From: M55B144 sp964550615
Lineage (GTDB): Bacteria > Bipolaricaulota > Bipolaricaulia > UBA7950 > UBA9294
Assembly (NCBI GenBank): GCA_964550615.1
Contig: CAZKAB010000032.1
Location: forward strand, 1-20,176
DNA: 20,176 bases
Direction of reading: 5' to 3'
Both the position numbers and the translations under genes were made by a program. The notes under the pieces were generated by a model. It made no database searches. It was given only the letters and a program-made list of their open reading frames with translations, and was not told the origin of the DNA. Every line of letters begins with the position of its first letter. The stretch's first letter is position 1. This document shows, piece after piece, positions 6,922-15,078 of this stretch.

Positions 6922-7977
6922 CTACTGCAGCATTGAAATCAGCTGGTCTTTCAGCACTCGAAAAGCTCCTTCAGTGCCATCAGGGAAGTTCCCGGTGGTG
7001 ACAACTATCAAGTTGAACTCCGGCACGATGAACAAACACTGACCGCCGTACCCCTCTGCGCCGATCACTTCCGTACCGCAGGCATCCCGCAACCACCAGT
7101 GATAGCCGAATTCCACACCGGAACGCACATTCACTGCCGGAGCCGTCGACTTCTCCAGCCACTCTCGAGAGACCAGTTGAAGCCCATCCCATCGACCGCC
7201 GCAAAGCACCAACAGCCCGATCTTGGCAAGATCAGTCGGAATCATATTGCAGGCAGCCACTTGGGCATGCCCTTGCGTATCCAGGTGCCAGATGTAGCGG
7301 TTCTCGGATATGCCGAGAGGTGAAAACAGCCACTCGCCCGCCATAGACACGAAATCCCGGCCGCCTGCTTCTTCTACAACGCGCGGCACCAACTGACTGG
7401 CCGGCGTCTGATACCGGAACAACAGGCCGGGATCTTCAGACATCGGAAGGGACAGAACAAACGCGATGCGGTCGGCGGCCGCGAGCCAGCGATTGTAGGG
7501 ATTGTCTGGATCACTGTACTTGAGAGTCCATTCGTCGTAGTCGAATCCGGCCCTCATCGTAAGAACGTCCTTCAGCGTGATTGCCTTTGCCCGCGGGTCG
7601 GCGAAATCATAATCCTTTAGATACTCGCTGATCGCCACATCCTCATTTGGCAGTATTCCTTTATCGATAGCGATTCCCGTCACAAGTGAGTTGATGCTCT
7701 TCGTCGCGTTGTACAGGGCAGTAATCTCACCAGCCGAGAAACCATTCCAGTAACCTTCGCACACAAGGTAACCGTCCTTTACAACCACAAGGGATGTAAG
7801 CGGCGTACCCGGCAATCCTAATTCTGCGACGGCCTCCTCCAGTGCGCCGTCTGGGAACCCAGTGTCCTCAGGAGCAGCGACAGTCCATTGTCTGGTCGGA
7901 AAACGGGGGAGCGGTTCGCAGAAGAAGTCAGGAGAAGGGAAACCAACTCTCTCCAAGGTCATTACAGGCACCAACAT
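6922..7977 (-). CDS. Serine hydrolase / class C beta-lactamase-like protein with altered nucleophile
   Basis: The protein has 351 residues and matches the penicillin-binding-protein-like hydrolase family (COG1680 type) along its length. Recognisable segments are GIAIDKG, LTMRAGFDYDEW, FRYQTPASQLVPRVVEEAGG, PLGISENRYIWHLDTQGH, PTDLAKIGLLVLCGGRWDG and GYGGQCLFIVPEFNLIVVTTGN. The family's nucleophile motif SxTK, normally SVTKS or SATKS, reads N90-A-T-K93-S here. The expected Ser is Asn (codon AAC, plus-strand gtt at 7708-7710). The protein may therefore be catalytically dead, a binding protein, or active through another residue. No signal peptide is visible. The start is uncertain: the ATG at 7977 has no clear ribosome site, and the ATG at 7962 is possible. 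It ends 184 bp before the activase, which has its own promoter. Confidence 0.8.
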   Translation of the reverse strand: MLVPVMTLERVGFPSPDFFCEPLPRFPTRQWTVAAPEDTGFPDGALEEAVAELGLPGTPLTSLVVVKDGYLVCEGYWNGFSAGEITALYNATKSINSLVTGIAIDKGILPNEDVAISEYLKDYDFADPRAKAITLKDVLTMRAGFDYDEWTLKYSDPDNPYNRWLAAADRIAFVLSLPMSEDPGLLFRYQTPASQLVPRVVEEAGGRDFVSMAGEWLFSPLGISENRYIWHLDTQGHAQVAACNMIPTDLAKIGLLVLCGGRWDGLQLVSREWLEKSTAPAVNVRSGVEFGYHWWLRDACGTEVIGAEGYGGQCLFIVPEFNLIVVTTGNFPDGTEGAFRVLKDQLISMLQ

Positions 7978-8161
7978 GGCTTCAGCAATTTACACATCAA
8001 CTCCCGCTGTGGCAGGAAACGCAGTCTATGCATCTCACGCTATGCCATTCAACCTGGTGTGGTTCGAATTACCCGCATTCCTAGCTAGCGGGAGGAGCGT
8101 AGCATCTGCATTGCCGATGAAGCCAAGCGCCGTTCACTCGACCGACATCCCCCCCGCTCGC

Positions 8162-8860
8162 CTATTGGTGCGCCTGCTCGTTCATCTTATTCAGGTACTT
8201 GCGATATTCCTCTTCCGAAACGACAGGTTGTGATACTGCGGCCAGCGTCTCCGGCGACATGGCTCCACTTTTCGCCAGTTCTGTACCCGCTCGTTCCACT
8301 GCATCCAAAATCGCCGTTCTCTCCTCAGAATGGAACGCAAGTGATGCATGTGGCCGCAGCACCGCTCCGGCAAACGGCACAGACGCATCCTCAGCCAGTT
8401 CTCGCGCAATCCGAACGACCGTGTCGAAATTTCCAAGTTCCCACCAGCCGCCGGTTGCGACAAGCGCGATCTTGGAGATAGAAACTCCTTTGCGCTTCCG
8501 GCCTCGCGTTCTACCTTCGCGAGTCTCAAGTTCCGGTTCAACAAGCGGACACAATCGATTAAGAAGATTCTGCATTTCCCCTGGGAGAGGAATGTAGACT
8601 GGTGTTGCGAGAATGAGTGTATCAGCCCTGTTCAAGATGGGATACAGCTTCTGCATTCCATCCTGAATGTAGCATTCACCTGGAACCTTGAACCAGCAAT
8701 GGAGCTCACCCGTGCACGCGGAGATGCCAGCATCTTTGATAGCATACGTCGTGGCCGAGTCTCCGCCCTGCTCAATACCTCTCATGAACGCGTTGAGCAG
8801 TGTCGCCGTGTTTCCCGACTCCGCCGACGAACTGTAGCAGATCGCAACTGATCTCCCCAT
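8162..8860 (-). CDS. NAD(P)H-dependent FMN oxidoreductase, flavodoxin fold
   Basis: This cytoplasmic flavoprotein has 232 residues. The N-terminal SVAICYSSSAESGNTATLL is the phosphate-binding loop for FMN. LILATPVYIPLPGEMQNLLNRL is the second flavin-contacting segment. KPG-type Cys region: C49-TGELH-C55-WFKVPGE-C63 corresponds to the common CTGCxxCWxKTPGxC motif, but the second Cys is Glu52. In relatives these Cys can hold an iron-sulfur cluster or form disulfides; with one missing, cluster binding is doubtful. The substrate is unknown. The ATG at 8860 has a GGAGG ribosome site. The gene lies between the hydrolase-like protein and an exported protein on the same strand, with gaps of 184 and 137 bp, so co-transcription is not certain. 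Confidence 0.83.
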   Translation of the reverse strand: MGRSVAICYSSSAESGNTATLLNAFMRGIEQGGDSATTYAIKDAGISACTGELHCWFKVPGECYIQDGMQKLYPILNRADTLILATPVYIPLPGEMQNLLNRLCPLVEPELETREGRTRGRKRKGVSISKIALVATGGWWELGNFDTVVRIARELAEDASVPFAGAVLRPHASLAFHSEERTAILDAVERAGTELAKSGAMSPETLAAVSQPVVSEEEYRKYLNKMNEQAHQ

Positions 8861-8997
8861 GTCAACGCCTCCTGCTTACGTACGGTGTTACGGCAAAGCA
8901 AGCCCAGCTGACTGATGGACCCGCCACGGAGCTGCCGATTCATCGCAACTTTCGCTCGATTTCCGGAACCTCGATTTAGCTTCCTCCGCCTAGGATA

Positions 8998-10107
8998 TCA
9001 TGACGAGCAGCCGGCGAACACAGCATCACGGTAGAGAATCATACGCAAGAGCCTACTCGGCTGATTGTTCACCGGAGTGACTGTGAGAATGGCGGCGCTG
9101 TCTTTCGCTCGGCCGGCCAGAATCGTGAAGTAGCTCTCTGATATCGGGCCGTCATAGTATTTGCTCATGCCTTCTTCCGCGAGCAAGCGTCGGACCGGGA
9201 GATCGATTGCGGCAAGTTCCGGCGTATCGTACTCAAAGACAATCGTCCCGACTGCGTCAGTCTCCTCGCTTCGGTATCCGACTCCGAGGGCTCGATATGG
9301 GACCAACAGCTCCTGCTCCTCAATCTTCGCCTTCATCTCCTCAATCTGTTCTTGGGTCGGAATCGTGCCCATTAAATCAAGAAGTGGGTTTGGCGTGAAG
9401 CGAATGCACTCGCCAAGGCCGAGAAGCACAACAGCCGAGCACGAACAGCCAAGATGGTGCATGACACTGGTGGCAAATGCATCGGCCGCGAGTGACGGAA
9501 TCTTGCCTGCCCTTGTTGCCAAAAGGGCGTCGATCGACGAGCGTGAGCCTGACAGAATCATGAGTTTCTCTTCCGCGACATACGCTGTGTTGAGAATCGA
9601 CAGTTCAGTTGTACGAATCCAGTCAGCGCTCGGATCGAGTTTGTGTGAGTATACAACGGCGCCGAAAGACTGGGTCTGCACAAATCCTCTCTCAACAAAG
9701 CGTTCTGAAACCGGAGCGAAGTCGAAATCCTCCCGCAGCTTGAGGACATACGTGGGCATCAGCTCTCTGCAGCTGATATTCGCCTCCCAATCAAGGTCGG
9801 CAAGATCCCATCCCCACATGGATGCATGCAAGTCAAGGTACGATAGCGCATAGGCCGATGCTGCCGCTTGATCCTGTGACAAACGCCGCGCTAGCTCCAT
9901 CTTGAATGCTGCGGGGACCTGACTTCCGAAGCTGTCAAGGCCAAGCTGGGTTTTGATCTGCAGCCAATCGGTGGCGAGCAACATGAACTCCGTAACGTTC
10001 GCCGGCACAAGCTCCAGCACGCGATCAAACGCCGACGCTGAAACGGCACACGCCGACGCAAGCATAACCATCAACGAAATGCAGCCAACCTGCAAATAGC
10101 GTTTCAT
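8998..10107 (-). CDS. Exported protein of unknown function
   Basis: I do not recognise this gene. I chose the ATG at 10107, giving 369 residues, because it begins a clear signal peptide (MKRYLQVGCISLMVMLASAC...). An in-frame ATG at 10230 would add a basic stretch unlike a leader. Cleavage after AVSASA is likely. A lipoprotein reading is possible (ASAC), but the residue at -3 is Ala, a poor lipobox. The mature part opens with FDRVLELVPANVTEFMLLATDW. It has a segment with four close Cys or small residues (HHLGCSCSAVVLLGLGEC) and a charged helix, EQIEEMKAKIEEQELL. It ends in a two-Cys/Ser tail. The opening, a substrate-like globular exported domain after a VPAN segment, faintly recalls DUF3352-type proteins; this is weak. 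No good ribosome site precedes the ATG. The gene is divergent from iclR. Confidence 0.7.
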   Translation of the reverse strand: MKRYLQVGCISLMVMLASACAVSASAFDRVLELVPANVTEFMLLATDWLQIKTQLGLDSFGSQVPAAFKMELARRLSQDQAAASAYALSYLDLHASMWGWDLADLDWEANISCRELMPTYVLKLREDFDFAPVSERFVERGFVQTQSFGAVVYSHKLDPSADWIRTTELSILNTAYVAEEKLMILSGSRSSIDALLATRAGKIPSLAADAFATSVMHHLGCSCSAVVLLGLGECIRFTPNPLLDLMGTIPTQEQIEEMKAKIEEQELLVPYRALGVGYRSEETDAVGTIVFEYDTPELAAIDLPVRRLLAEEGMSKYYDGPISESYFTILAGRAKDSAAILTVTPVNNQPSRLLRMILYRDAVFAGCSS

Positions 10108-10313
10108 AATGACTTGAGCGTAGCCTTTTCGCAGAGCAAAGCAAACACGGAGCTTTGAGAAACCTCCGGAAACTCCGCCGCCGGCTATCGCCCGAGTCCT
10201 CATACGCCTGCAGCGCCATGCGCTCTCCACCGCCTAGTGCCGCAGCCCTCTGTAGATGCTGCCAGCGCCCGAAATGCTATCCCTAGAGACCTTCCCTGAA
10301 TCCGTGATGACAC

Positions 10314-10365
10314 TTGACATTAATCCTTGTATCGATTATATTGACTCTAGCTCGATATATACGAG
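10314..10365 (+). promoter_or_regulatory. Strong promoter of iclR and the uronate operon, with palindromes
   Basis: A consensus -35 TTGACA (10314-10319), a 17-bp spacer and a -10 TATATT (10337-10342, 5 of 6) form the best sigma70-type promoter in the window. Two repeats surround it. TATCGA (10330-10335) pairs with TCGATA (10352-10357). CTCGATATATACGAG (10351-10365) is a near-perfect palindrome just downstream of the start. IclR-family proteins commonly bind such sites in their own promoters, so autoregulation is inferred. Confidence 0.7.
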
Positions 10366-10371
10366 GTCGGT

Positions 10372-11333
10372 ATGAATTCGAAGCCCCGCCAATTGAACAG
10401 TTCGCTCGATCGTGGACTCCACATTCTTGACCTGTTCTCGCGCACAAGCCGAACCCTTAATGCCAAGGAGATCGCGAATCACCTAGAAATCGCTCCGACG
10501 ACTCTCTACCCATTCCTCAACACACTCGTTGCCCGCGGCTACCTCGAGATGGACGAGGCAAAACGCTACCACCTTGGCCTCAAGCTGCTTGAAAGAGCGG
10601 GCGAGGTCAACATGTCGCTGGACCTTCGCACGGTCGCCAAGCAAGGACTCGAAACGCTTAGCAGATCGCTAAAAGCGAACACCCGACTGGGCGTTCTCTA
10701 CAAGCACGAGGTCCTGTATCTAGAACGATACGAAGGTGGGCCGGATGCGGTCATCGGCGAAATTGTAGGAGTCTGTGTTCCGGCATACTGCACGTCCTTG
10801 GGGAAGGTCCTGCTTGCCTATTTACCGGACGAAGATCGCGAGCGCGTGGTACGTTCTCTCGCCTTCCGGCCACTGACGCAGAACACCATCACCTGTCCGG
10901 ACAGACTGCTGAAGGAACTGAAAAGAGTCAGGGAAAAGGGATTTTCAATCGAATCCGAAGAATTCCACCTTGGTGGCGCATGTGTGGGCGCGCCGGTCCG
11001 CACCGCTAGCGGCAAGGTCGTGGCCGCCATCAGTGTATCGACGTTCGCCTCAAGGGCCCAAGNNNNNNNNNNNNNNNNNNNNNNNNNNNNNNNNNNNNNN
11101 NNNNNNNNNNNNNNNNNNNNNNNNNNNNNNNNNNNNNNNNNNNNNNNNNNNNNNNNNNNNNNAGCGGCAAGGTCGTGGCCGCCATCAGTGTATCGACGTT
11201 CGCCTCAAGGGCCCAAGGGCAGGAGCTTAAAGACATCGCAGAGGCAGTGAAGTCGACCGCAGCGGAAGTATCCGCTCGGCTCGGCTTTTGTACGGAAGAG
11301 AAAGGAGGTGATGAACAGGCGATTGCCAGCTGA
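10372..11333 (+). CDS. IclR-family transcriptional regulator, interrupted by an artificial assembly gap
   Basis: Residues about 9-62 are the winged HTH (SLDRGLHILDLFSRTSRTLNAKEIANHLEIAPTTLYPFLNTLVARGYLE written in part). The rest is the IclR effector-binding domain: AYCTSLGKVLLAYLP, GFSIESEEFHLGGACVGAPVR and KVVAAISVST. At 11063 the sequence enters a run of 100 N. The 55 bases before the gap (11008-11062) recur exactly after it (11163-11217). Removing the N run and one copy restores the frame. The join then continues AQGQELKDIAEAVKSTAAEV to a TGA at 11331-11333, giving 268 residues, the usual family length. Read literally, the gap shifts the frame and ends the protein wrongly at 11250. The ATG has a GAGG site upstream. 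In E. coli the IclR member YiaJ controls an operon with a TRAP transporter and YiaK, the same partners as here. The effector is probably a sugar acid. Confidence 0.92.
11008..11062 (+). repeat. Left copy of 55-bp contig-end overlap
   Basis: These 55 bases are identical to 11163-11217. The two copies flank the N run directly and sit within one coding sequence, as expected for two contigs ending in the same assembly overlap. Confidence 0.95.
11063..11162. other. Scaffold gap, exactly 100 N
   Basis: A run of 100 undetermined bases is the conventional filler for a gap of unknown size. Because its flanks overlap by 55 bp, no sequence is likely missing and the true gap length is negative. Confidence 0.97.
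11163..11217 (+). repeat. Right copy of 55-bp contig-end overlap
   Basis: Exact second copy of 11008-11062; see the iclR entry for the frame argument. Confidence 0.95.
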
Positions 11334-11381
11334 AAGGTGGTTGGAGAGCAAGACCACGTTACGACGTAAGGAGGCCTAGTG

Positions 11382-12365
11382 ATGAAACGATTGTTCGTTC
11401 TAAGTTTAGCGGTCATTCTGGCTGTAGGTGTTGGGACTCTTGCGGCAGACTACACTATGACGATAGGTCATTCGCAGCCGGAGACTTCCGCACGGCACAG
11501 GGCACTTCTCTTCTTCGAAGAGATCGTCGAGAAGGCATCGGAAGGCGCGATCGACGTTGAAGTATTCCCCAGCGGTCAGCTCGGAACTGAATCCGAGGTC
11601 ATGGAAGCTGTACAACTCGGCGTCATCCAAGCGACTGAAGGCGGCCTGTTCGAAGTCGCCACACCAACTTACCTGCTGTACACGCTTCCGTTCCTATTCG
11701 ATTCGCCGGAGCAAGCACTTGAGGTCATGCGTAGCGACATCGGCGATCAGATCAACGAGGAAGCAAAAGCGAACGGTTACTACGTTCCTGCGTGCGGAAT
11801 CGCCGGCGGTTTCCGCCAGTGGACCAATAACGTTCGGCCGATCACTTCCACAGCGGACATGGTCGGGTTGAAGATGCGCACTCCTGGAATCGACTCGATC
11901 ATGCGCACGTTCGATGCGTTAGGGGCGAATCGGCAAAGCATCCCATACGTAGATGTCTACGTCGCATTGAAGCAGGGCGTCGCTGACGGAGAAGAGAACC
12001 CATACTCCAACATCGCGCAGATGAAGTTCTACGAAGTGCAGAAGTACCTGACGGTATCCAACTATCAGGTCCATCCCAATCCATTCTTTGTCAACCTTGC
12101 CTGGTTCGAATCACTATCCGACGAGCTACAGAAGATCGTAACCTACGCAGCTAGAGTTGCAATGATCTACAACGATACGATCTGGCTGGCCGAGGAGATG
12201 GACGCGTATGACACTATCGCAGAGAACGTCCAAGTGAATGTTCTGTCTGACGCGGCTCGCGCGGCATTTGTCGCAAAAGTGCAGCCGGTCTGGGAGCACT
12301 ACATCGAAGCAGGAACGTTCTCGCAGGCATTGCTCGATTCGGTTCTCGCCTACGTGGGCGAGTAA
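11382..12365 (+). CDS. dctP: TRAP transporter substrate-binding protein (DctP family)
   Basis: This 327-residue periplasmic protein binds the solute and hands it to the DctQM membrane complex. Residues 1-22 are a signal peptide (MKRLFVLSLAVILAVGVGTLA, cleaved before ADYTMTIG). The family features follow: GHSQPETSARHRALLFFEEIVEKAS, FPSGQLGTESEVMEAVQLGVI, LPFLFDSPEQAL, then GLKMRTPG with the Arg that pairs with the substrate carboxylate, and GVADGEENPYSNI. The catabolic genes downstream suggest a uronate or aldonate substrate. I chose the ATG at 11382 over the adjacent GTG at 11379 because AAGGAGG lies 7 bases before the ATG. Only 48 bp separate it from iclR, so they are probably co-transcribed; an 11-bp palindrome TTACGACGTAA (11359-11369) lies between. 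Confidence 0.95.
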   Translation: MKRLFVLSLAVILAVGVGTLAADYTMTIGHSQPETSARHRALLFFEEIVEKASEGAIDVEVFPSGQLGTESEVMEAVQLGVIQATEGGLFEVATPTYLLYTLPFLFDSPEQALEVMRSDIGDQINEEAKANGYYVPACGIAGGFRQWTNNVRPITSTADMVGLKMRTPGIDSIMRTFDALGANRQSIPYVDVYVALKQGVADGEENPYSNIAQMKFYEVQKYLTVSNYQVHPNPFFVNLAWFESLSDELQKIVTYAARVAMIYNDTIWLAEEMDAYDTIAENVQVNVLSDAARAAFVAKVQPVWEHYIEAGTFSQALLDSVLAYVGE

Positions 12366-12382
12366 TCAGAGAGCAAAGGCTA

Positions 12383-12412
12383 GGGGCACGGGCCCGGCTG
12401 GGCCCGTACCCC
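12383..12412 (+). promoter_or_regulatory. Strong intercistronic stem-loop between dctP and dctQ
   Basis: GGGGCACGGGCCC (12383-12395) pairs with GGGCCCGTACCCC (12400-12412) around a GGCT loop, with one C-A mismatch. CAGAG (12367-12371) and CTCTG (12413-12417) can extend the stem. No T run follows, so it is not a classic rho-independent terminator. I infer it stabilises or partly terminates the message so that the binding protein is made in excess over the membrane subunits. Confidence 0.7.
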
Positions 12413-12458
12413 CTCTGTCAGAGTCAAATCGATCGACCCAGACGGGGAGAGATATTAG

Positions 12459-12956
12459 ATGAAGTGGAAGCGCCAGGCAAAGAACATCTTGGATCGAATC
12501 CTCAATGCAGTGGTAGCGCTTGTCTTCGCGGGCATGACGCTCTTGATCATCATGCTCGTCATCCTTCGCTACTTCTTCAATTCATCCATTCCCGGAGGCA
12601 ACGAAGCGTTGCGGTTTGCCTTCATTTATACGACGTTCCTCGGCGCAGCTGTGCTTGTTGGACAAGACGAGCATATCAGCATTTGCCTCCTCACGAGGCG
12701 GTTTCCCAAGCTCATTCAGCGGATAATCTCAGTGTTGGGGAACTGGCTCATTGTCGCGATGCATGTGTACTTGATGATCCTCAGCTTCCGCTGGATGGCC
12801 GTCACCGGTAGCAATCTGGCCGAAGAACTGAATTTCCCATTGAGGTACATCCAGATTGCCTTGCCAATTGGAGCCGGCCTTGCAGCACTGTATGCGTTCA
12901 ACAACTCGATCGACGCGCTGTTCGACAGGGACTGGAAGAAGGAGATCCCGAAATGA
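12459..12956 (+). CDS. dctQ: TRAP transporter small membrane subunit (DctQ family)
   Basis: The protein has 165 residues with four hydrophobic segments, about 14-36, 50-66, 88-112 and 128-147, as in the DctQ family. Recognisable parts are VILRYFFNSSIPGGNEALRF and LVGQDEHISI, the latter corresponding to the conserved region after the second segment. DctQ pairs with the large DctM subunit in the inner membrane. The ATG has a GGGGAGAG ribosome site. The end overlaps dctM by 4 bp (ATGA), indicating translational coupling. Confidence 0.93.
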   Translation: MKWKRQAKNILDRILNAVVALVFAGMTLLIIMLVILRYFFNSSIPGGNEALRFAFIYTTFLGAAVLVGQDEHISICLLTRRFPKLIQRIISVLGNWLIVAMHVYLMILSFRWMAVTGSNLAEELNFPLRYIQIALPIGAGLAALYAFNNSIDALFDRDWKKEIPK

Positions 12957-14230
12957 TCCTGCTCTTCAGCTCGCTGGTCGTCTTGCTGGTTTTCGGCGTT
13001 CCGATCTGCTATTCCCTGGGTGCATCGGCAATCCTCTACTTCCTTGTCTACCAGCCGAACCTCGTCGGCATACTCCCACTACGAACCTTCGCAGGTACGG
13101 ACTCGTTTGCGATGATCGCCCTACCGCTATTTGTGCTCATGGGGCTTCTCATGAATCAAGGTGGGATCACACGGCGGATCATCGATTTCGGGATGCTGTT
13201 CGTGGGGCGCATGCGTGGCGGATTGGCAGTGGTGAACGTCATCGCCAGCATGATATTCGGCGGAATTTCGGGCTCGTCTGTTTCCGACACGGCATCGATC
13301 GGCGCCATTCTCATCCCGGAGATGACTAACAAAGGATACAAGAAGACAACTGCCACGGGGATCACCGTCGCGTCCTCCACGATGGGAATGATCATTCCTC
13401 CGAGCATTCCAATGGTCATCTTTGGCGTTGCCTCGGGCGCATCGATCGGAAAGCTGTTCTGGGCCGGAGCGATTCCGGGAATAATGATCGGTGTAATTAT
13501 GATCGTAATCGCCGCGGTCCTCGCCCATCGCGAGAAATGGCCCATGGAGAGGATTACGATCTCATTCGGGGAGTTTACCCGACGCACTCTTCGGGCGATA
13601 CCCGCTCTCTTGATGCCGGTCGCCGTGGTAGGAACGATTACATTCGGTATCGCGACTCCCACCGAAGCCGCGGGCATGGGCGTCCTGTATGCGTTCATCG
13701 TCGGCTTCTTCGCCTATCGGGAGTTGAAGCTCAAGGCAATTCCGCAGCTGGTCAAGCAGAGCGTCATGATCAGCGCCACGATCATGATCATAACAGCGTT
13801 CTCGCGCTTGTACACATGGATCCTCGTCAAGGAGCATGTCCCTATCGCGATCACGAACTTCCTGTCGTCATTGAACGTTCCCAACTTCGCCGTGCTGCTT
13901 ATGTTCTCAGCGCTTCTGTTCTTCGTAGGAGACTTCATCGATGTCGGTCCGGCAATTTTGCTTCTGACGCCAATTTTACTCCCGGCGTTCCAGGGAATGG
14001 GGATCAGCGCGATCCAGTTCGGCGCGGTCCTGATCGTCGGCCTTGCCGTAGGACTCGCCACACCTCCGGTGGGACAGTGCCTTAACGTGGCCAACAAAAT
14101 CGCCGGACTTGAACTTACTGAGACATTCGTGGCGGCACTTCCATTTCTTGTGGCCAATTTCATCGTGATGATTCTAGTGTCCGTTCTGCCGGCGCTAAGC
14201 GAATGGCTGCCAAGAGTGTTGTTTGATTAG
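12953..14230 (+). CDS. dctM: TRAP transporter large permease subunit (DctM family)
   Basis: The permease has 425 residues and about 12 membrane segments, the standard DctM length. It carries the family hallmarks ALPLFVLMGLLMNQGGI, FGGISGSSVSDTASIGAILIPEM, ASSTMGMIIPPSIPMVIFGV, TPTEAAGMGVLYA and VGLATPPVGQCLNVANKIAG. It moves the solute released by DctP using a sodium gradient in characterised members. It starts within the last codon of dctQ and ends 11 bp before the isomerase gene, consistent with one operon. Confidence 0.96.
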   Translation: MILLFSSLVVLLVFGVPICYSLGASAILYFLVYQPNLVGILPLRTFAGTDSFAMIALPLFVLMGLLMNQGGITRRIIDFGMLFVGRMRGGLAVVNVIASMIFGGISGSSVSDTASIGAILIPEMTNKGYKKTTATGITVASSTMGMIIPPSIPMVIFGVASGASIGKLFWAGAIPGIMIGVIMIVIAAVLAHREKWPMERITISFGEFTRRTLRAIPALLMPVAVVGTITFGIATPTEAAGMGVLYAFIVGFFAYRELKLKAIPQLVKQSVMISATIMIITAFSRLYTWILVKEHVPIAITNFLSSLNVPNFAVLLMFSALLFFVGDFIDVGPAILLLTPILLPAFQGMGISAIQFGAVLIVGLAVGLATPPVGQCLNVANKIAGLELTETFVAALPFLVANFIVMILVSVLPALSEWLPRVLFD

Positions 14231-14241
14231 GAGGAGAACAA

Positions 14242-15078
14242 ATGTATTTCGTAAACATCAAGAACGAATCGGAATTCAACCCACTCAGCACAAACCCATG
14301 CGCACTGCTTGATTTTGCAAAGCTCACATTGAACCCGGGGCAATCGTACGAAGGGAAGACCGGCAATTGCGAAGCGGTCCTTGTCATACTGGGCGGAGTC
14401 GCTTCCATCTCCGCAGGTGGTGCGCAGTTCGAGAAGATCGGTGGACGCCCGAACGTCTTCTCCGGCAACCCCTACTCGATCTACATGCCTCCTGGATGTG
14501 AGTATCGCGTATCAGTCCCCAAAAACGGTACTCGGTTTGAGGCTGCATTGCCGATGGCGCGCGCTGAAGACGGATCGGACCCATTCTTGATCTCTCCAAA
14601 TGAGGTGGAGACGGGGAAGTGGGGCATCTCGAACTTCTCGCGAAGATTTCGCAAGATCCTTGTCAAGGGGCAGCATCCGGGGCGACGTATCAACCGACTG
14701 ATCGTCGGTGAGACTATCACGCCATCCGGCAACTGGTCAACATATCCACCCCATCGACATGAGCACGACAACTCACCTCATGAAACCTTCATGGAAGAGA
14801 TGTACTACTTTCGCGTCGGCCCGACCGACGGATGGGGCATGGCGAAGTACTACACCGATGATGGGAGCATTGATGAAGCCTACACGGTGAAAGACGACAC
14901 TATACTGATGATGCCGAAGGGGTACCATACGGTGGTTTCCGCCCCTGGGTACATGACGTACTATTTGTGGTTCCTCGCTGGCAATACACGAACACAGGCG
15001 GCCGTCGACGATCCCCACGTTGGATGGGTTGCCCGCGCAATTCCTATGATCCAGAACATTGAGGAGAATCTATCATGA
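14242..15078 (+). CDS. iolB: IolB/KduI-family isomerase (closest in pattern to 5-deoxy-glucuronate isomerase)
   Basis: This 278-residue bicupin belongs to the KduI/IolB family. The C-terminal half matches IolB more closely than KduI: LIVGETITPSGNWSTYPPHRHEHD, METMYYF-like MEEMYYFRVGP, MMPKGYHTVVSAPGYMTYYLWFLAG and DDPHVGWV at the end. Likely metal ligands are H171, H173, E185 or E186 and H229. IolB isomerises 5-deoxy-glucuronate in inositol breakdown, yet no other inositol gene is near. The next gene is kduD, whose usual partner is KduI, which isomerises 4-deoxy-5-ketouronate. I infer that this protein serves the KduI step, though a deoxy-glucuronate substrate is possible. AGGAGGAG precedes the ATG. 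It overlaps kduD by 4 bp (ATGA). Confidence 0.87.
   Translation: MYFVNIKNESEFNPLSTNPCALLDFAKLTLNPGQSYEGKTGNCEAVLVILGGVASISAGGAQFEKIGGRPNVFSGNPYSIYMPPGCEYRVSVPKNGTRFEAALPMARAEDGSDPFLISPNEVETGKWGISNFSRRFRKILVKGQHPGRRINRLIVGETITPSGNWSTYPPHRHEHDNSPHETFMEEMYYFRVGPTDGWGMAKYYTDDGSIDEAYTVKDDTILMMPKGYHTVVSAPGYMTYYLWFLAGNTRTQAAVDDPHVGWVARAIPMIQNIEENLS

Noticed and set aside
8058..8085. tRNA-like T-arm (GGTTCGAATTACC)
   Set aside because: The flanks do not pair into a T stem, and no acceptor, D or anticodon arm could be found around it.
10108..10230. N-terminal extension of the exported protein to 10230
   Set aside because: The added residues are basic and would bury the clear signal peptide that starts at 10107.
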